The translations under genes and the position numbers were made by a program. 19,262 bases of DNA, taken from the NCBI GenBank assembly GCA_050694015.1, contig JBOGWY010000089.1, positions 1-19,262 on the forward strand, read 5' to 3'. Source of the DNA: JBOGWY01 sp050694015. Its GTDB lineage: Bacteria; Actinomycetota; CADDZG01; WHSQ01. A model generated the notes under the pieces. That model was not told where the DNA came from. It saw only the letters and a list, made by a program, of their open reading frames with translations, and searched no databases. Below, in pieces: positions 6,240 through 13,927 of the stretch (position 1 is the first letter of the stretch; every line of letters begins with the position of its first letter).

Positions 6240-7696
6240 GTTCGTCGGCCCGCCACGACGCCCTCGTCGCCGGCGCGGTCGTGTTGTGCGGAGTGGCGGC
6301 AGGCTGGTTGTTGCCCGGGGTCGATCTCGGGCTTGGGATGCCGGTCCTCGCCGTCGTCATCGCGGCGACGATCTACATCGCGGATCGTCGTGACATCACG
6401 CGTTACGACGTTCTGTGCGGTGTGCTGGCGTTGCTCCTGACGGCGGTCGCCCTCCTGCGCGCCGCCGAATGGCTCGTGGCGCTCTGTCTCCTCGCGGCGA
6501 TGGGTCTGTCGGTCGTCGCAGTAACGAGGGTGAAGGTGTGGCGCGGCGTGTTCGCGGCACCGATCGCGGTCATCGCTCGTTTCACGCGCGTGCCGGTTCT
6601 GGTAGTCCGTCCCATCGCCCACGTGGTCGCCGGTCGTGACATGACCCGGTTCGGCCCGGTCGCTCGTGGGACGGCCGCGGCGATCTTCTCGGTGGTTCTG
6701 TTCGGCACGCTCTTCGCGACCGCGGATGCGGCCTTCGCCCGCCTCGCTCAGGACTGGTTGATCCCGCGCTGGGATCTCAACCTGCTTCCCGCGCGCGTCG
6801 TTACCGGAGTCATCGTGACGTTCGTGGTGGGAGCGCTCATCCTTGCGAAGCCGAGGTTCGCCCCGGAATGGCTCGGGGCGGGAGCGTCATCGTGGGACTC
6901 CTTCATCACCAGAGCCGAACCGCGAGAGGCAAAGACGAGGTCGGTCGCGGAGTGGGCGATCCCTGTTATCGCGCTGGACGTCTTGTTCGCGTCATTCGTA
7001 GCGATCCAGATCTCCGTCTTGTTCGGTGGTCGTGACCACGTTGAGGTGACGGATGGTCTCACCTACGCCGAGTACGCGCGGCAGGGGTTCTTCCAGCTGC
7101 TCGCGGTCGCAGCCTTAGTGCTGGTCGTGATCGCCGCGGTCATCGCGCTCGGGAGACCTCGAGAGGGCCGCGACCGCACCCTGATGCGGTGGAGTCTCGG
7201 GGCGCTGTGCGGGTTGACCCTCGTCGTGCTTGCGTCGGCGCTCGTCAGGTTGCAGCTGTACGAGGAGACCTTCGGCTTCACGCGTCTGCGCGTATCGGTC
7301 CATGCAACGATCTACTGGCTGGCGGGGATATTCGTCCTCGTGATCGTCTCAGGGATCCGGTGGCGCGCCGGCTGGTTGCCGCGCGCGGTCGTTGCGTACA
7401 CCGCGGTGTCCCTACTCGCATTCGCGGTCGTCGACCCCGAGGCCCTGATAGCGCGCGAGAACGTGCGGCGTTTCGACGAAACCGGACGCATCGACGTGGG
7501 CTACCTCTCGACGTTGAGCGCCGATCCAGTGCCGCATCTGCTCGAGCTACCGACCGACGAGCGGAACTGCGTCCTCTTTCTCTCGGGCGATCCCGTGCCG
7601 GAGCCCCAGCCGTGGAACGGTTTCAATCTTGCGCGGCTGCGAGCGCGTGACGCGCTGAAGGACGTCGTAGTGCCGGAGGACGGGTCATACTGCTGA
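6236..7696 (+). CDS. DUF4173/DUF4153-like polytopic membrane protein
   Basis: 486 residues starting with GTG, overlapping the kinase stop by 4 bp. Roughly eleven hydrophobic segments are visible. LFGTLFATADAAFARL (~159-174) and the C-terminal pattern DPEALIARENVRRFDETGRI...YLSTLSADPVPHL resemble the DUF4173 family as I remember it. The family's biochemical function is unknown. Tight coupling to a two-component system whose kinase has no sensor domain suggests it could supply or modulate the signal; this is inference. The stop codon is one base from the end of the converging gene on the minus strand. Confidence 0.8.
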   Translation: MSSSARHDALVAGAVVLCGVAAGWLLPGVDLGLGMPVLAVVIAATIYIADRRDITRYDVLCGVLALLLTAVALLRAAEWLVALCLLAAMGLSVVAVTRVKVWRGVFAAPIAVIARFTRVPVLVVRPIAHVVAGRDMTRFGPVARGTAAAIFSVVLFGTLFATADAAFARLAQDWLIPRWDLNLLPARVVTGVIVTFVVGALILAKPRFAPEWLGAGASSWDSFITRAEPREAKTRSVAEWAIPVIALDVLFASFVAIQISVLFGGRDHVEVTDGLTYAEYARQGFFQLLAVAALVLVVIAAVIALGRPREGRDRTLMRWSLGALCGLTLVVLASALVRLQLYEETFGFTRLRVSVHATIYWLAGIFVLVIVSGIRWRAGWLPRAVVAYTAVSLLAFAVVDPEALIARENVRRFDETGRIDVGYLSTLSADPVPHLLELPTDERNCVLFLSGDPVPEPQPWNGFNLARLRARDALKDVVVPEDGSYC

Positions 7697-7697
7697 T

Positions 7698-8684
7698 CTA
7701 CGACGGGGGAGCGAGGTAGCCGACCATGATCCCCATCACGTCGCGCCAGCTCCAGTCCGGGTTTCGGAGACGATGGGTGCTGTCATAGACGCTCGTCAGC
7801 ATCAGCTCGTCGCCGGCCGTGACGGGCACGCCCGGGAGCCCCGACATCGCGGTCATCTGCGTGAGGTACCAGGGATCACCGCGGAGGCCGTAGATCGCCT
7901 TCGACGTGAAGATGGTCGAACCGGTCGTTCGGTTCCTTAGAACGAGACGCTTGCCTCCGTCGTGCAGGTGACCGCCCATCGTTATGAAGCGGCCCGACTC
8001 CGGCATCGTGTACGACCATCGTTCTTTGTGCACGCGCTGCGCGGGTCGCCTCGGCACATCGTAGACGGGGTTCTGGCTGCAGTTGCGCACGTCCAGCCAC
8101 ACCGGCTTCACGTCGATCATGCCGGCCGCTTCGGCTTCCGGCACGAAGTCGAGGTTCAGCCGGATATAGGTCTGGCTCGAACCGTGCATGCCATCGAGGT
8201 GCGCTACGAGTCCCCACCATGGCTCGTCGAAGAGGGTCGGGAATGCCGTCTCGTTGCTCCAGTGGTAGCCGTAGCCCTCCGGCATCACGAGCCTGGTGCG
8301 TTCCTTCCCAGTGGCGAAGAAACGATCGACGTCGACGTCGAAGCCCTGGACGTTGAATGCTTCGCACGTGAAGTCGGGCTTGGTCGGGTTGATCCACACG
8401 GCATGGTGGAGGTGAACCATGTGATGCGCGATCCGGCGACCGGAGCGATCCACGAGCGTTGCCCGCATCCCGGTGATGAAGCCGGCTTCGGGAGGCGGCG
8501 CCACGTAGTCGAACAGCTCGACCATCTCGCCTTGCGGCACGTTGACGGGACCATAGAGGCAGACGTAGCCGCGCTCGGTGGGCTCGCAGGCCGATGTCGG
8601 TTGGGCATTAGCGGGGGCCGGCACCAGGGCCGTCGCACACAGAGCCAGCACGACGATCACGGGCGCGGCACGGAACAATCTCAT
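7698..8684 (-). CDS. Secreted His-rich protein, PHM-like copper monooxygenase or SURNod19-like
   Basis: ATG 8684 has GGAGG five bases upstream and gives a Sec signal peptide (residues 1-28, cleavage after ANA) on a 328-residue protein. A longer start at 8723 would bury the signal. Key features: AHHMVHLHH (86-94), H141, H162, H167, GGHLHDGG (237-244) and a Met-rich C-terminus (DVMGIMVGY, M317/M320). HH plus HxH plus a late Met parallels the CuH/CuM ligands of peptidylglycine monooxygenase-type enzymes. The opening pattern (YGP-VPQGE...APPPEAGFITGM) also recalls SURNod19 proteins. A secreted copper protein is plausible, but substrate and activity are unknown. Four cysteines (C33, C42, C107, C202) could form disulphides. 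Confidence 0.7.
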   Translation of the reverse strand: MRLFRAAPVIVVLALCATALVPAPANAQPTSACEPTERGYVCLYGPVNVPQGEMVELFDYVAPPPEAGFITGMRATLVDRSGRRIAHHMVHLHHAVWINPTKPDFTCEAFNVQGFDVDVDRFFATGKERTRLVMPEGYGYHWSNETAFPTLFDEPWWGLVAHLDGMHGSSQTYIRLNLDFVPEAEAAGMIDVKPVWLDVRNCSQNPVYDVPRRPAQRVHKERWSYTMPESGRFITMGGHLHDGGKRLVLRNRTTGSTIFTSKAIYGLRGDPWYLTQMTAMSGLPGVPVTAGDELMLTSVYDSTHRLRNPDWSWRDVMGIMVGYLAPPS

Positions 8685-8789
8685 CTTTTCCTCCAGGGAG
8701 CGGCCGGTTGCGGCGGCGCTCATCAGGGTACGTAGAGTCCTGCCAGCGTGACACGTCGGGGGACAAAGAAAAAGGGGGAGGTTCTACCT

Positions 8790-8918
8790 ATGGAGCGAGA
8801 TAACGAGCATCCGGACACCGATGGCCCGGGCAACGTGTCGGTAGACGAACCGACTGCCCCGGCCCTAGACGACGAAGACCAGGACGAATTCGACAAGGAG
8901 GCCGAAGCAGACTCGTAG
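8790..8918 (+). CDS. Small acidic hypothetical protein (42 aa)
   Basis: ATG 8790 is preceded by GGGGGAGG with ~9 nt spacing, a strong ribosome-binding site. It opens a 42-residue frame (MERDNEHPDTDG... ending DKEAEADS) ending at TAG 8916-8918. About one third of the residues are Asp/Glu, and no hydrophobic segment or Cys is present. An in-frame GTG at 8748 would add 14 basic residues (VTRRGTKKKGEVLP). The gene diverges from the secreted PHM-like gene. I recognise no family. The strong SD argues it is expressed, but the ORF is short enough to arise by chance. Confidence 0.5.
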   Translation: MERDNEHPDTDGPGNVSVDEPTAPALDDEDQDEFDKEAEADS

Positions 8919-8951
8919 GCTTCGGCGATCCCGGATCCGACCGATTCAGCC

Positions 8952-8976
8952 ACCGTACTTGTGGGCGAACCGGACA
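8952..8976. repeat. 25-bp inverted repeat, left copy
   Basis: ACCGTACTTGT (8952-8962) and AACCGGACA (8968-8976) are the exact reverse complements of 9938-9948 and 9924-9932. Overall 22 of 25 positions match, and weaker similarity continues ~25 bp beyond. On the minus strand this copy reads as FVRFAHKYGG-stop, resembling the C-terminus of the neighbouring AbiEi/DUF559 protein. Confidence 0.75.
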
Positions 8977-9029
8977 AATCTGTGGCGACCGTCACCGGCA
9001 GCGAAGGGTCCCGCGTGTGAACTGCATGC

Positions 9030-9954
9030 GTGACGCCCGAACGGAGAGCGGAGGACTTGGCAGCACGCAGATACGGTGTTCTGTCACGAGCCGAAGCGAG
9101 GGGCTTAGGGATGACGGACCGGATGATCGATCGACGCGTGGCGTCCGGTCGATGGCGAGTCATACATCCGGGCGTCTACAGGTTGGCCGGGGCGCCCGAC
9201 ACCTGGGAGAGCCGCCTGATGGCTGCCCAGCTTTCTTTGGGCCCAGAGTCATTCGTCTCGCATCGGTCTGCCGGCGCGATCCACGGGCTCGACGGCGTCC
9301 CCGTCGGCTTCGTCGAGATGAGTACGCCCTCGTCGAGGGGATCCGACGCGATCGTCGTGCATCGCATCCGCGGGCCCAAGCCGCCGGCCCGTACCCTGCG
9401 CGGCTTCCGCGTGACCAGCATCGAACGGACCCTGTTCGACCTGTGCTCGGTCCTTCCTCCGGTTCGCTGCGGTGAGGCGATCGACGACGCGCTGAGGAAG
9501 AGGCTTACGACTCTCGGCCGACTTCAGGAGATCGCTCGGGGCTACAAGGGCAGATCTGGGGCCGGGACCTTTCGTCAACTACTTGCACTGCGCGACGACC
9601 GTGACGGCATCGTCGAGAGCAAGCTTGAGACGAAGCTTCTTCGGATCCTGAAGAGGATCGAAGCGTTTGAGTTCACGCCTCAACTCGAAGTTCATGCCGA
9701 GTCGTTCCGTTATCGTCTCGACTTCGCCTACCCGGACCAGATGGTCGCGGTAGAAGGGCAGTCGCTGCGCTATCACCTCGGGGACGGGCCCATGGGGTAC
9801 GACACCAAGCGCGACCGACGATTGCGTCGGCTCGGATGGGAGATCCTTCTACTTCTGGCACGACGAGATCTGGTTCGAGCCGGATGCCGTCGAGGCCGAT
9901 GTGCGCGCTGCTCTCGACAAGTCTGTCCGGTTAGGCGACAAGTACGGTAGGTAG
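9030..9954 (+). pseudogene. AbiEi-like/DUF559 protein with a frameshift near the 3' end
   Basis: GTG 9030 opens a frame whose N-terminus (~8-55: LAARRYGVLSRAEARGLG...VASGRWRVIHPGVYRL) is the winged-helix AbiEi_4-type antitoxin domain. A middle region with IERTLFDLCS (131-140) follows. The C-terminus is a Vsr/DUF559-like nuclease fold (FRYRLDFAYPDQMVAVE, 226-242; RYHLGDGP; YDTKRDRRLRRLGWEI, 257-272). The frame then becomes Arg/Cys-rich nonsense to 9950. Shifting by +1 at ~9846 restores a family-like ending, FYFWHDEIWFEPDAVEADVR..AALDKSVRLGDKYGR, stopping at TAG 9952-9954. The gene therefore carries a one-base insertion (or an assembly error). The family usually occurs as solitary genes in actinobacteria; its role in phage defence or DNA metabolism is unproven. 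Confidence 0.8.
9924..9948. repeat. 25-bp inverted repeat, right copy
   Basis: TGTCCGGTT (9924-9932) and ACAAGTACGGT (9938-9948) mirror the copy at 8952-8976. This copy lies inside the last codons (SVRLGDKYG) of the frame-corrected AbiEi/DUF559 gene. The perfect 8-bp arms TCTGTCCG (9922-9929) and CGGACAGA (9957-9964) also enclose it. Confidence 0.75.
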
Positions 9955-9974
9955 TTCGGACAGAAGTAGGCCCC

Positions 9975-11921
9975 CTAGGCCGGTTGGGCCATCACGTTTA
10001 GCCACCTCGTTAATTGCTCGGCCGGCATCGGGCGGCTGTTGAAGAAGCCTTGCGCGTAGTCGCAGCCCAACTTCAGCAACGCGTTCCACACGTCTTCGGT
10101 CTCGACCCCCTCGGCGACCACCTGCAGTCCCAGGTTCCGGCCCAGATCGATCAGCGACCGCACGATCACGCGGTCGTTGTCGTCGATGCCCATGTTGAGC
10201 ACGAACGACTTGTCGATCTTCAGCTCCTTCAACGGCAGACGCCTGAGATGCACCAGAGACGAGTAACCGGTCCCGAAGTCGTCGATCGACAGCTCGACCC
10301 CCATACGGCTCAGAGTGTTCAGCACGCCGGCGGCACGCGCCGGGTCCGACAGGATCGTGCTCTCGGTGATCTCCAGCGTGAGGGAGCTCGGCGGCACCCT
10401 CCACTTGCGCAACGCCATCGACACTTGGGCCGGGAACTCGTTGTCGAGCAGGCTCCGCGCCGAGAGGTTCACCGCCACCTTCAGATCGAGCCCGTGCTCC
10501 CGCCACTCCTGTGTCTGCTGCAACGCCTGGTCGAGAACGTACGCGGTCAGCGCGTCGATCAGGCCCGTGTGCTCGGCGACGGGGATGAACTCATCCGGCG
10601 GGATCAGCTTTCGCAACGGATGGTTCCAGCGCAGCAGCGCCTCGACCCCTTTCACCTCACCGGTGCGGAGGTCGATCTTCGGCTGGTAATGGATCAGGAA
10701 CTCGTCGTGCTCGATCGCGTGGCGCAGCTCGCCGACGAGAGCGAGACGGCCCGGGCTGTACTGGTCCTTCTCGACCGCATAGATCTCGAACCCGCTCTGT
10801 GCCGTCTTGGCGAGATACATCGCGACGTCGGCGCGTTGGAGCAGCGTGTCGACGTCGCGACCGTGCCCGGGGGAGAACGCCGCCCCGATGCTGGCCCGCA
10901 CATCAAGCGTCAGACCCTGCACGATGAACGGAACGCGCAACGCGTCACGGATCTTCTCCGCCACGTGGATCACCGACGCAGGATCGGGCACGTTCGGCAG
11001 CACCATCGCGAACTCGTCGCCGCCGAGGCGCGCGATCGTGTCGGTCTCGCGCAGGGTGTGTTGCAAGCGGCGCGCGGTCTCCTGCAGCACGATGTCACCG
11101 TGGTGGTGCCCGAGGGTGTCGTTGATCTCCTTGAAGTGGTCGAGGTCCATCAGCAACACCGCGACCGTCTGCTCCTCGCGTTCCCCGAGACGGAGAGCCT
11201 GCTTCACGCGATCCCGGAACAGCGCACGGTTGGCGAGGCCTGTCAGAACGTCGTGGAGTGCGAGGTGCTCCTGTTCCTCGGCACGGCGCCGTAGTCGTTT
11301 CGACGCTCGCGCCAGCGTGCCGAAGATGGCGATGTAAAGGAGGTTCAGGCCGACGAGCAGCACCGCGTAGAACAACCGGAAGTCGCGCTTCACCGCGCGC
11401 GCTAGCGGCCGGTACGGGACCGACACCTCGAGTGCCCCGATCGGATCGCCATCGGTCGCTTTGATCGGCGTGACGACCTTCAGCTGCTCCTCGTCCTCGC
11501 CCTGGGGTGTCGTCGTGAACGATCCGGTCTCGCCCCGCAACGCTTCTCGGAACGGCTGCGGTTGGAACGAGGTGTGCCCGATGAGCTCCCGGTTGCTGCT
11601 GTAGACGATCTGCAGATCCGAGTCCCAGATGCTGAAGGTCGATCCCTTCGGCCCGAGGACGGTGCCTTCGAGAGCTTGCTTGAGCTCGCTCCAACGCTCA
11701 GCGTTCGCGACGAGTTCGTGTTCTTTGACGTCGAGGAGGGGGCCGACGCGCGCGACGATCTCGGCGTCGGCCTCGGCCGTCTCGAGCGTGCGCTCGTAGA
11801 CGAAATCGTTCAGGAGATAAGACAGAGCCATCCCGAAGATGAGGATGGGGATCGCGCTGACGACTGCGAACTTCCCGAGGGTCGTCGTCCGTTCGGACAA
11901 CCGTTCCCAAAGCTCGTGCAT
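9975..11921 (-). CDS. Membrane GGDEF-EAL protein (c-di-GMP synthesis/breakdown)
   Basis: ATG 11921 has AAGAGGGGG just upstream and gives 648 residues beginning MHELWERLSERTTTLGKFAV; the frame is open further to 12038. Helix 1 ~16-37, an extracytoplasmic sensor region ~38-180, helix 2 ~183-203, a basic linker, then GGDEF ~215-380 and EAL ~395-645. GGDEF is intact at 300-304, with the product-inhibition I-site RETD (291-294) five residues before it. EAL is intact (GVEALLRW, 425-432), and the later EAL markers DDFGTGYSSL, ELKIDKSFV and AEGVET are present. Both activities could be retained, so the net effect is not predictable. It is transcribed divergently from the nucleotidyltransferase gene. 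Confidence 0.95.
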   Translation of the reverse strand: MHELWERLSERTTTLGKFAVVSAIPILIFGMALSYLLNDFVYERTLETAEADAEIVARVGPLLDVKEHELVANAERWSELKQALEGTVLGPKGSTFSIWDSDLQIVYSSNRELIGHTSFQPQPFREALRGETGSFTTTPQGEDEEQLKVVTPIKATDGDPIGALEVSVPYRPLARAVKRDFRLFYAVLLVGLNLLYIAIFGTLARASKRLRRRAEEQEHLALHDVLTGLANRALFRDRVKQALRLGEREEQTVAVLLMDLDHFKEINDTLGHHHGDIVLQETARRLQHTLRETDTIARLGGDEFAMVLPNVPDPASVIHVAEKIRDALRVPFIVQGLTLDVRASIGAAFSPGHGRDVDTLLQRADVAMYLAKTAQSGFEIYAVEKDQYSPGRLALVGELRHAIEHDEFLIHYQPKIDLRTGEVKGVEALLRWNHPLRKLIPPDEFIPVAEHTGLIDALTAYVLDQALQQTQEWREHGLDLKVAVNLSARSLLDNEFPAQVSMALRKWRVPPSSLTLEITESTILSDPARAAGVLNTLSRMGVELSIDDFGTGYSSLVHLRRLPLKELKIDKSFVLNMGIDDNDRVIVRSLIDLGRNLGLQVVAEGVETEDVWNALLKLGCDYAQGFFNSRPMPAEQLTRWLNVMAQPA

Positions 11922-12092
11922 CGCCCCCTCTTCCCTTCCAGGATGAAGTGCCCCGAGTCGTGCGAATGCTCGCTCTGATAGAGGTCGGCACCCCCCGAGG
12001 CGCTCTTGAGGGAGTGTTCCGGGACATTCCGGGCGCATCCGTACGCGCGCCCGCCCGTTTCGCGACCCCGACGGTCGGGTATCCGGGAAGGT

Positions 12093-12707
12093 GTGAGCGA
12101 CCAGAGTTTCGAGAAGTCAGAGGTCGACGAGTCGGTCCTGCTGGCGATCCTCCGCGACGCCCAAGACGCCCTCGACGCTGCGGACGTGCCGTTCGTGTTG
12201 ATCGGCGGCATCCCGTCGGCCGTCTACGGCCGCCCGCGCGCGACCCAGGACCTCGACATCCTCGTTAGGTCCGAGGACAAGGACCGGGCCCTCGAGGGCC
12301 TCGAGGTGGCCGGGTTCGAAACGAGGAAGACCGATCCGAAGTGGCTCTACAAAGCCTCGAAGAAGGACGTGCTCGTCGACGTCATCTTCCGCGCCGAAGG
12401 GAACTTCTATCTCGATGACGAGATGATCGATCACGGTGTGGACGCGACCTTCAAGGGGGAGGCGGCACGCCTCGTCGCGCCGGAGGATCTCTTGATCATG
12501 AAAGCCGTCGCGACAGAAGAGGAGATCGCGCACTACTGGTTCGACGGGCTCGCCGTTCTCGTCGAGGCAGATCTCGACTGGGACTATCTCGTCACGCGCG
12601 CCGCACACGGCGCCAAGCGCGTCCTGAGCCTGCTCCTCTTCGCGCAGTCCCAGGACCTGCTCGTTCCGGACGAACCGATAGCGAAGCTCTGGAAGCAAGT
12701 GTTCTGA
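12093..12707 (+). CDS. Nucleotidyltransferase-fold protein (AbiEii/MNT-like)
   Basis: GTG 12093 (preceded by GGGAAGG, very close) gives 204 residues and puts the start just before the conserved domain; the longer upstream frame reads as low-quality sequence. The motif FVLIGGIPSAVYGRPRATQDLD contains the GG (38-39) and DxD (D53, D55) of the nucleotidyltransferase fold. A third acidic residue lies in LVDVIF (D96), and APEDLLIMKAVA (119-130) matches related AbiEii-type proteins. Such enzymes transfer NMP to a nucleic acid, small molecule or protein; the substrate here is unknown. Only 2 bp separate its stop from the metallophosphoesterase start, so the pair is almost certainly co-transcribed. 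Confidence 0.75.
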   Translation: MSDQSFEKSEVDESVLLAILRDAQDALDAADVPFVLIGGIPSAVYGRPRATQDLDILVRSEDKDRALEGLEVAGFETRKTDPKWLYKASKKDVLVDVIFRAEGNFYLDDEMIDHGVDATFKGEAARLVAPEDLLIMKAVATEEEIAHYWFDGLAVLVEADLDWDYLVTRAAHGAKRVLSLLLFAQSQDLLVPDEPIAKLWKQVF

Positions 12708-12709
12708 CG

Positions 12710-13441
12710 ATGGGCGTGCGGATCGCAGCGGTTGGCGACATCCACTTGGGGATCGATTCCGTAGGAGCGTTCCGGCCCCATCTCGAACACATCGCCGACG
12801 AGGCCGACCTGCTGCTCTTTGCCGGCGACTACACGATGTGGGGGGCCGCCGCGGAGGCGAGTGTCTTCGCCGGCGAGATCCGCGACGTCCCCGTGCCGAT
12901 GATCGGGGTCCTCGGGAACCACGATTTCCACTCCGACGAAGAGCCGCTGATAGTCGAGGTGCTGCAGAAGGCAGGGATGACCGTCCTCGAGTGCCAGACC
13001 ACGGCGGTGGGTCTCGAAGATGCCACCGTCGGGATCGCGGGGGCCAAGGGATTCGGCGGTGGCTTCCTGGGTGCCGGCGCGGCCAACTTCGGAGAGCCCG
13101 AGATGAAAGCCTTCGTCCGCCACACGAAGGACATCGCGGAACGCTTCGAGGCCGCGCTCGGCTCGCTCGAGAGCGACATCAAGATCGCCCTGCTCCATTA
13201 CTCGCCCGTCGAGGGCACGCTCGAAGGGGAACGCCGCGAGATCTTCGCCTTCCTCGGGAGCTACCTGCTGGCCCAGGCGATCGACCATGTCGGTGCCGAC
13301 CTCGTGATCCACGGCCATGCCCATGTGGGGACGTTCCGCAGCGAGACCCCGGGCGGGATCCCCGTCTATAACGTCGCCCAACCCTTGATCGGCTCGGCCT
13401 TCCACGTCTTCGAGCTGCCCCAGCCCGCTCGGGTTCACTAG
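12710..13441 (+). CDS. Calcineurin-like metallophosphoesterase
   Basis: 243 residues with the full set of two-metal motifs in order: GDIHLG (D10, H12), LFAGDYT (D40), GNHD (69-72), LLHYSP (H163) and IHGHAH (200-205). These coordinate the binuclear metal centre of calcineurin-like phosphoesterases. A Gly-rich loop (GAKGFGGGFLGAGAANFG, 111-128) sits mid-domain. No signal peptide or helix is visible, so it is cytoplasmic. The substrate is unknown. Its position 2 bp after a nucleotidyltransferase gene suggests the two act on the same nucleotide or nucleotidylated target. Confidence 0.9.
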   Translation: MGVRIAAVGDIHLGIDSVGAFRPHLEHIADEADLLLFAGDYTMWGAAAEASVFAGEIRDVPVPMIGVLGNHDFHSDEEPLIVEVLQKAGMTVLECQTTAVGLEDATVGIAGAKGFGGGFLGAGAANFGEPEMKAFVRHTKDIAERFEAALGSLESDIKIALLHYSPVEGTLEGERREIFAFLGSYLLAQAIDHVGADLVIHGHAHVGTFRSETPGGIPVYNVAQPLIGSAFHVFELPQPARVH

Positions 13442-13529
13442 GCACTCCAGCGCGCTCCGCGCTTCAGGCCCCGTCTCTTGGTGCCGTTAAGAGAGATAAG
13501 GGTCATCTAAAGCAGTTTGGAGGGATCTG

Positions 13530-13913
13530 GTGGCCGCACCACCACTAACGTCCGTCGTGGTGGCGGACGATTCGGAAGACCTGCGCTACCTGTACCGCAT
13601 GCAGCTCACGACGGCAGGCGGGTTCGAGGTCGTGGGGGAGGCCGCCGATGGTCCCACGGCGCTCGCCATATGCATCGACAAGCAACCCGACGTCCTGATC
13701 CTCGATCTCCACATGCCCCCGGACGGCGTCTCCTCGTACATCCCGAAGATCCGCAAGGCGTCGCCGAAAACGCGCGTGATCGTCGTCTCGGGATCGCTGG
13801 ACGTCGCCGTCCACAGCGATGTCCTCTCGCTGGGCGCCCATCAGTTCGTGGACAAGCAGGACGTCGCGGGGATGCTGGGGCTGATCGTCCAGCGCTCGAT
13901 GCAGGACGCTTAA
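13530..13913 (+). CDS. Receiver-only response regulator
   Basis: GTG 13530 with GGAGGG seven bases upstream; 127 residues. Receiver domain only: acidic pair D13-D14, phospho-acceptor D59 (VLILDLHMPPDG), S87 (VVSGS) and K109 (FVDKQ). No output domain, so it must act by protein interaction or as a phosphorelay intermediate. It opens a cluster of three receiver-only genes in +, -, + orientation. It is less similar to the other two than they are to each other. Confidence 0.9.
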   Translation: MAAPPLTSVVVADDSEDLRYLYRMQLTTAGGFEVVGEAADGPTALAICIDKQPDVLILDLHMPPDGVSSYIPKIRKASPKTRVIVVSGSLDVAVHSDVLSLGAHQFVDKQDVAGMLGLIVQRSMQDA

Positions 13914-13927
13914 CGCGACGAGCCCCG

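Noticed and set aside
9922..9964. Integron attC-like site (GTTAGGC matches GTTRRRY)
   Set aside because: Only one core-like heptamer is present, the left repeat lacks it, and there is no integrase or cassette array.
9030..12707. AbiEi-like and AbiEii-like genes as an AbiE toxin-antitoxin pair
   Set aside because: They are separated by the divergently oriented GGDEF-EAL gene. The AbiEi-like gene has a nuclease C-terminus typical of solitary genes, and the nucleotidyltransferase is coupled to a phosphoesterase instead.
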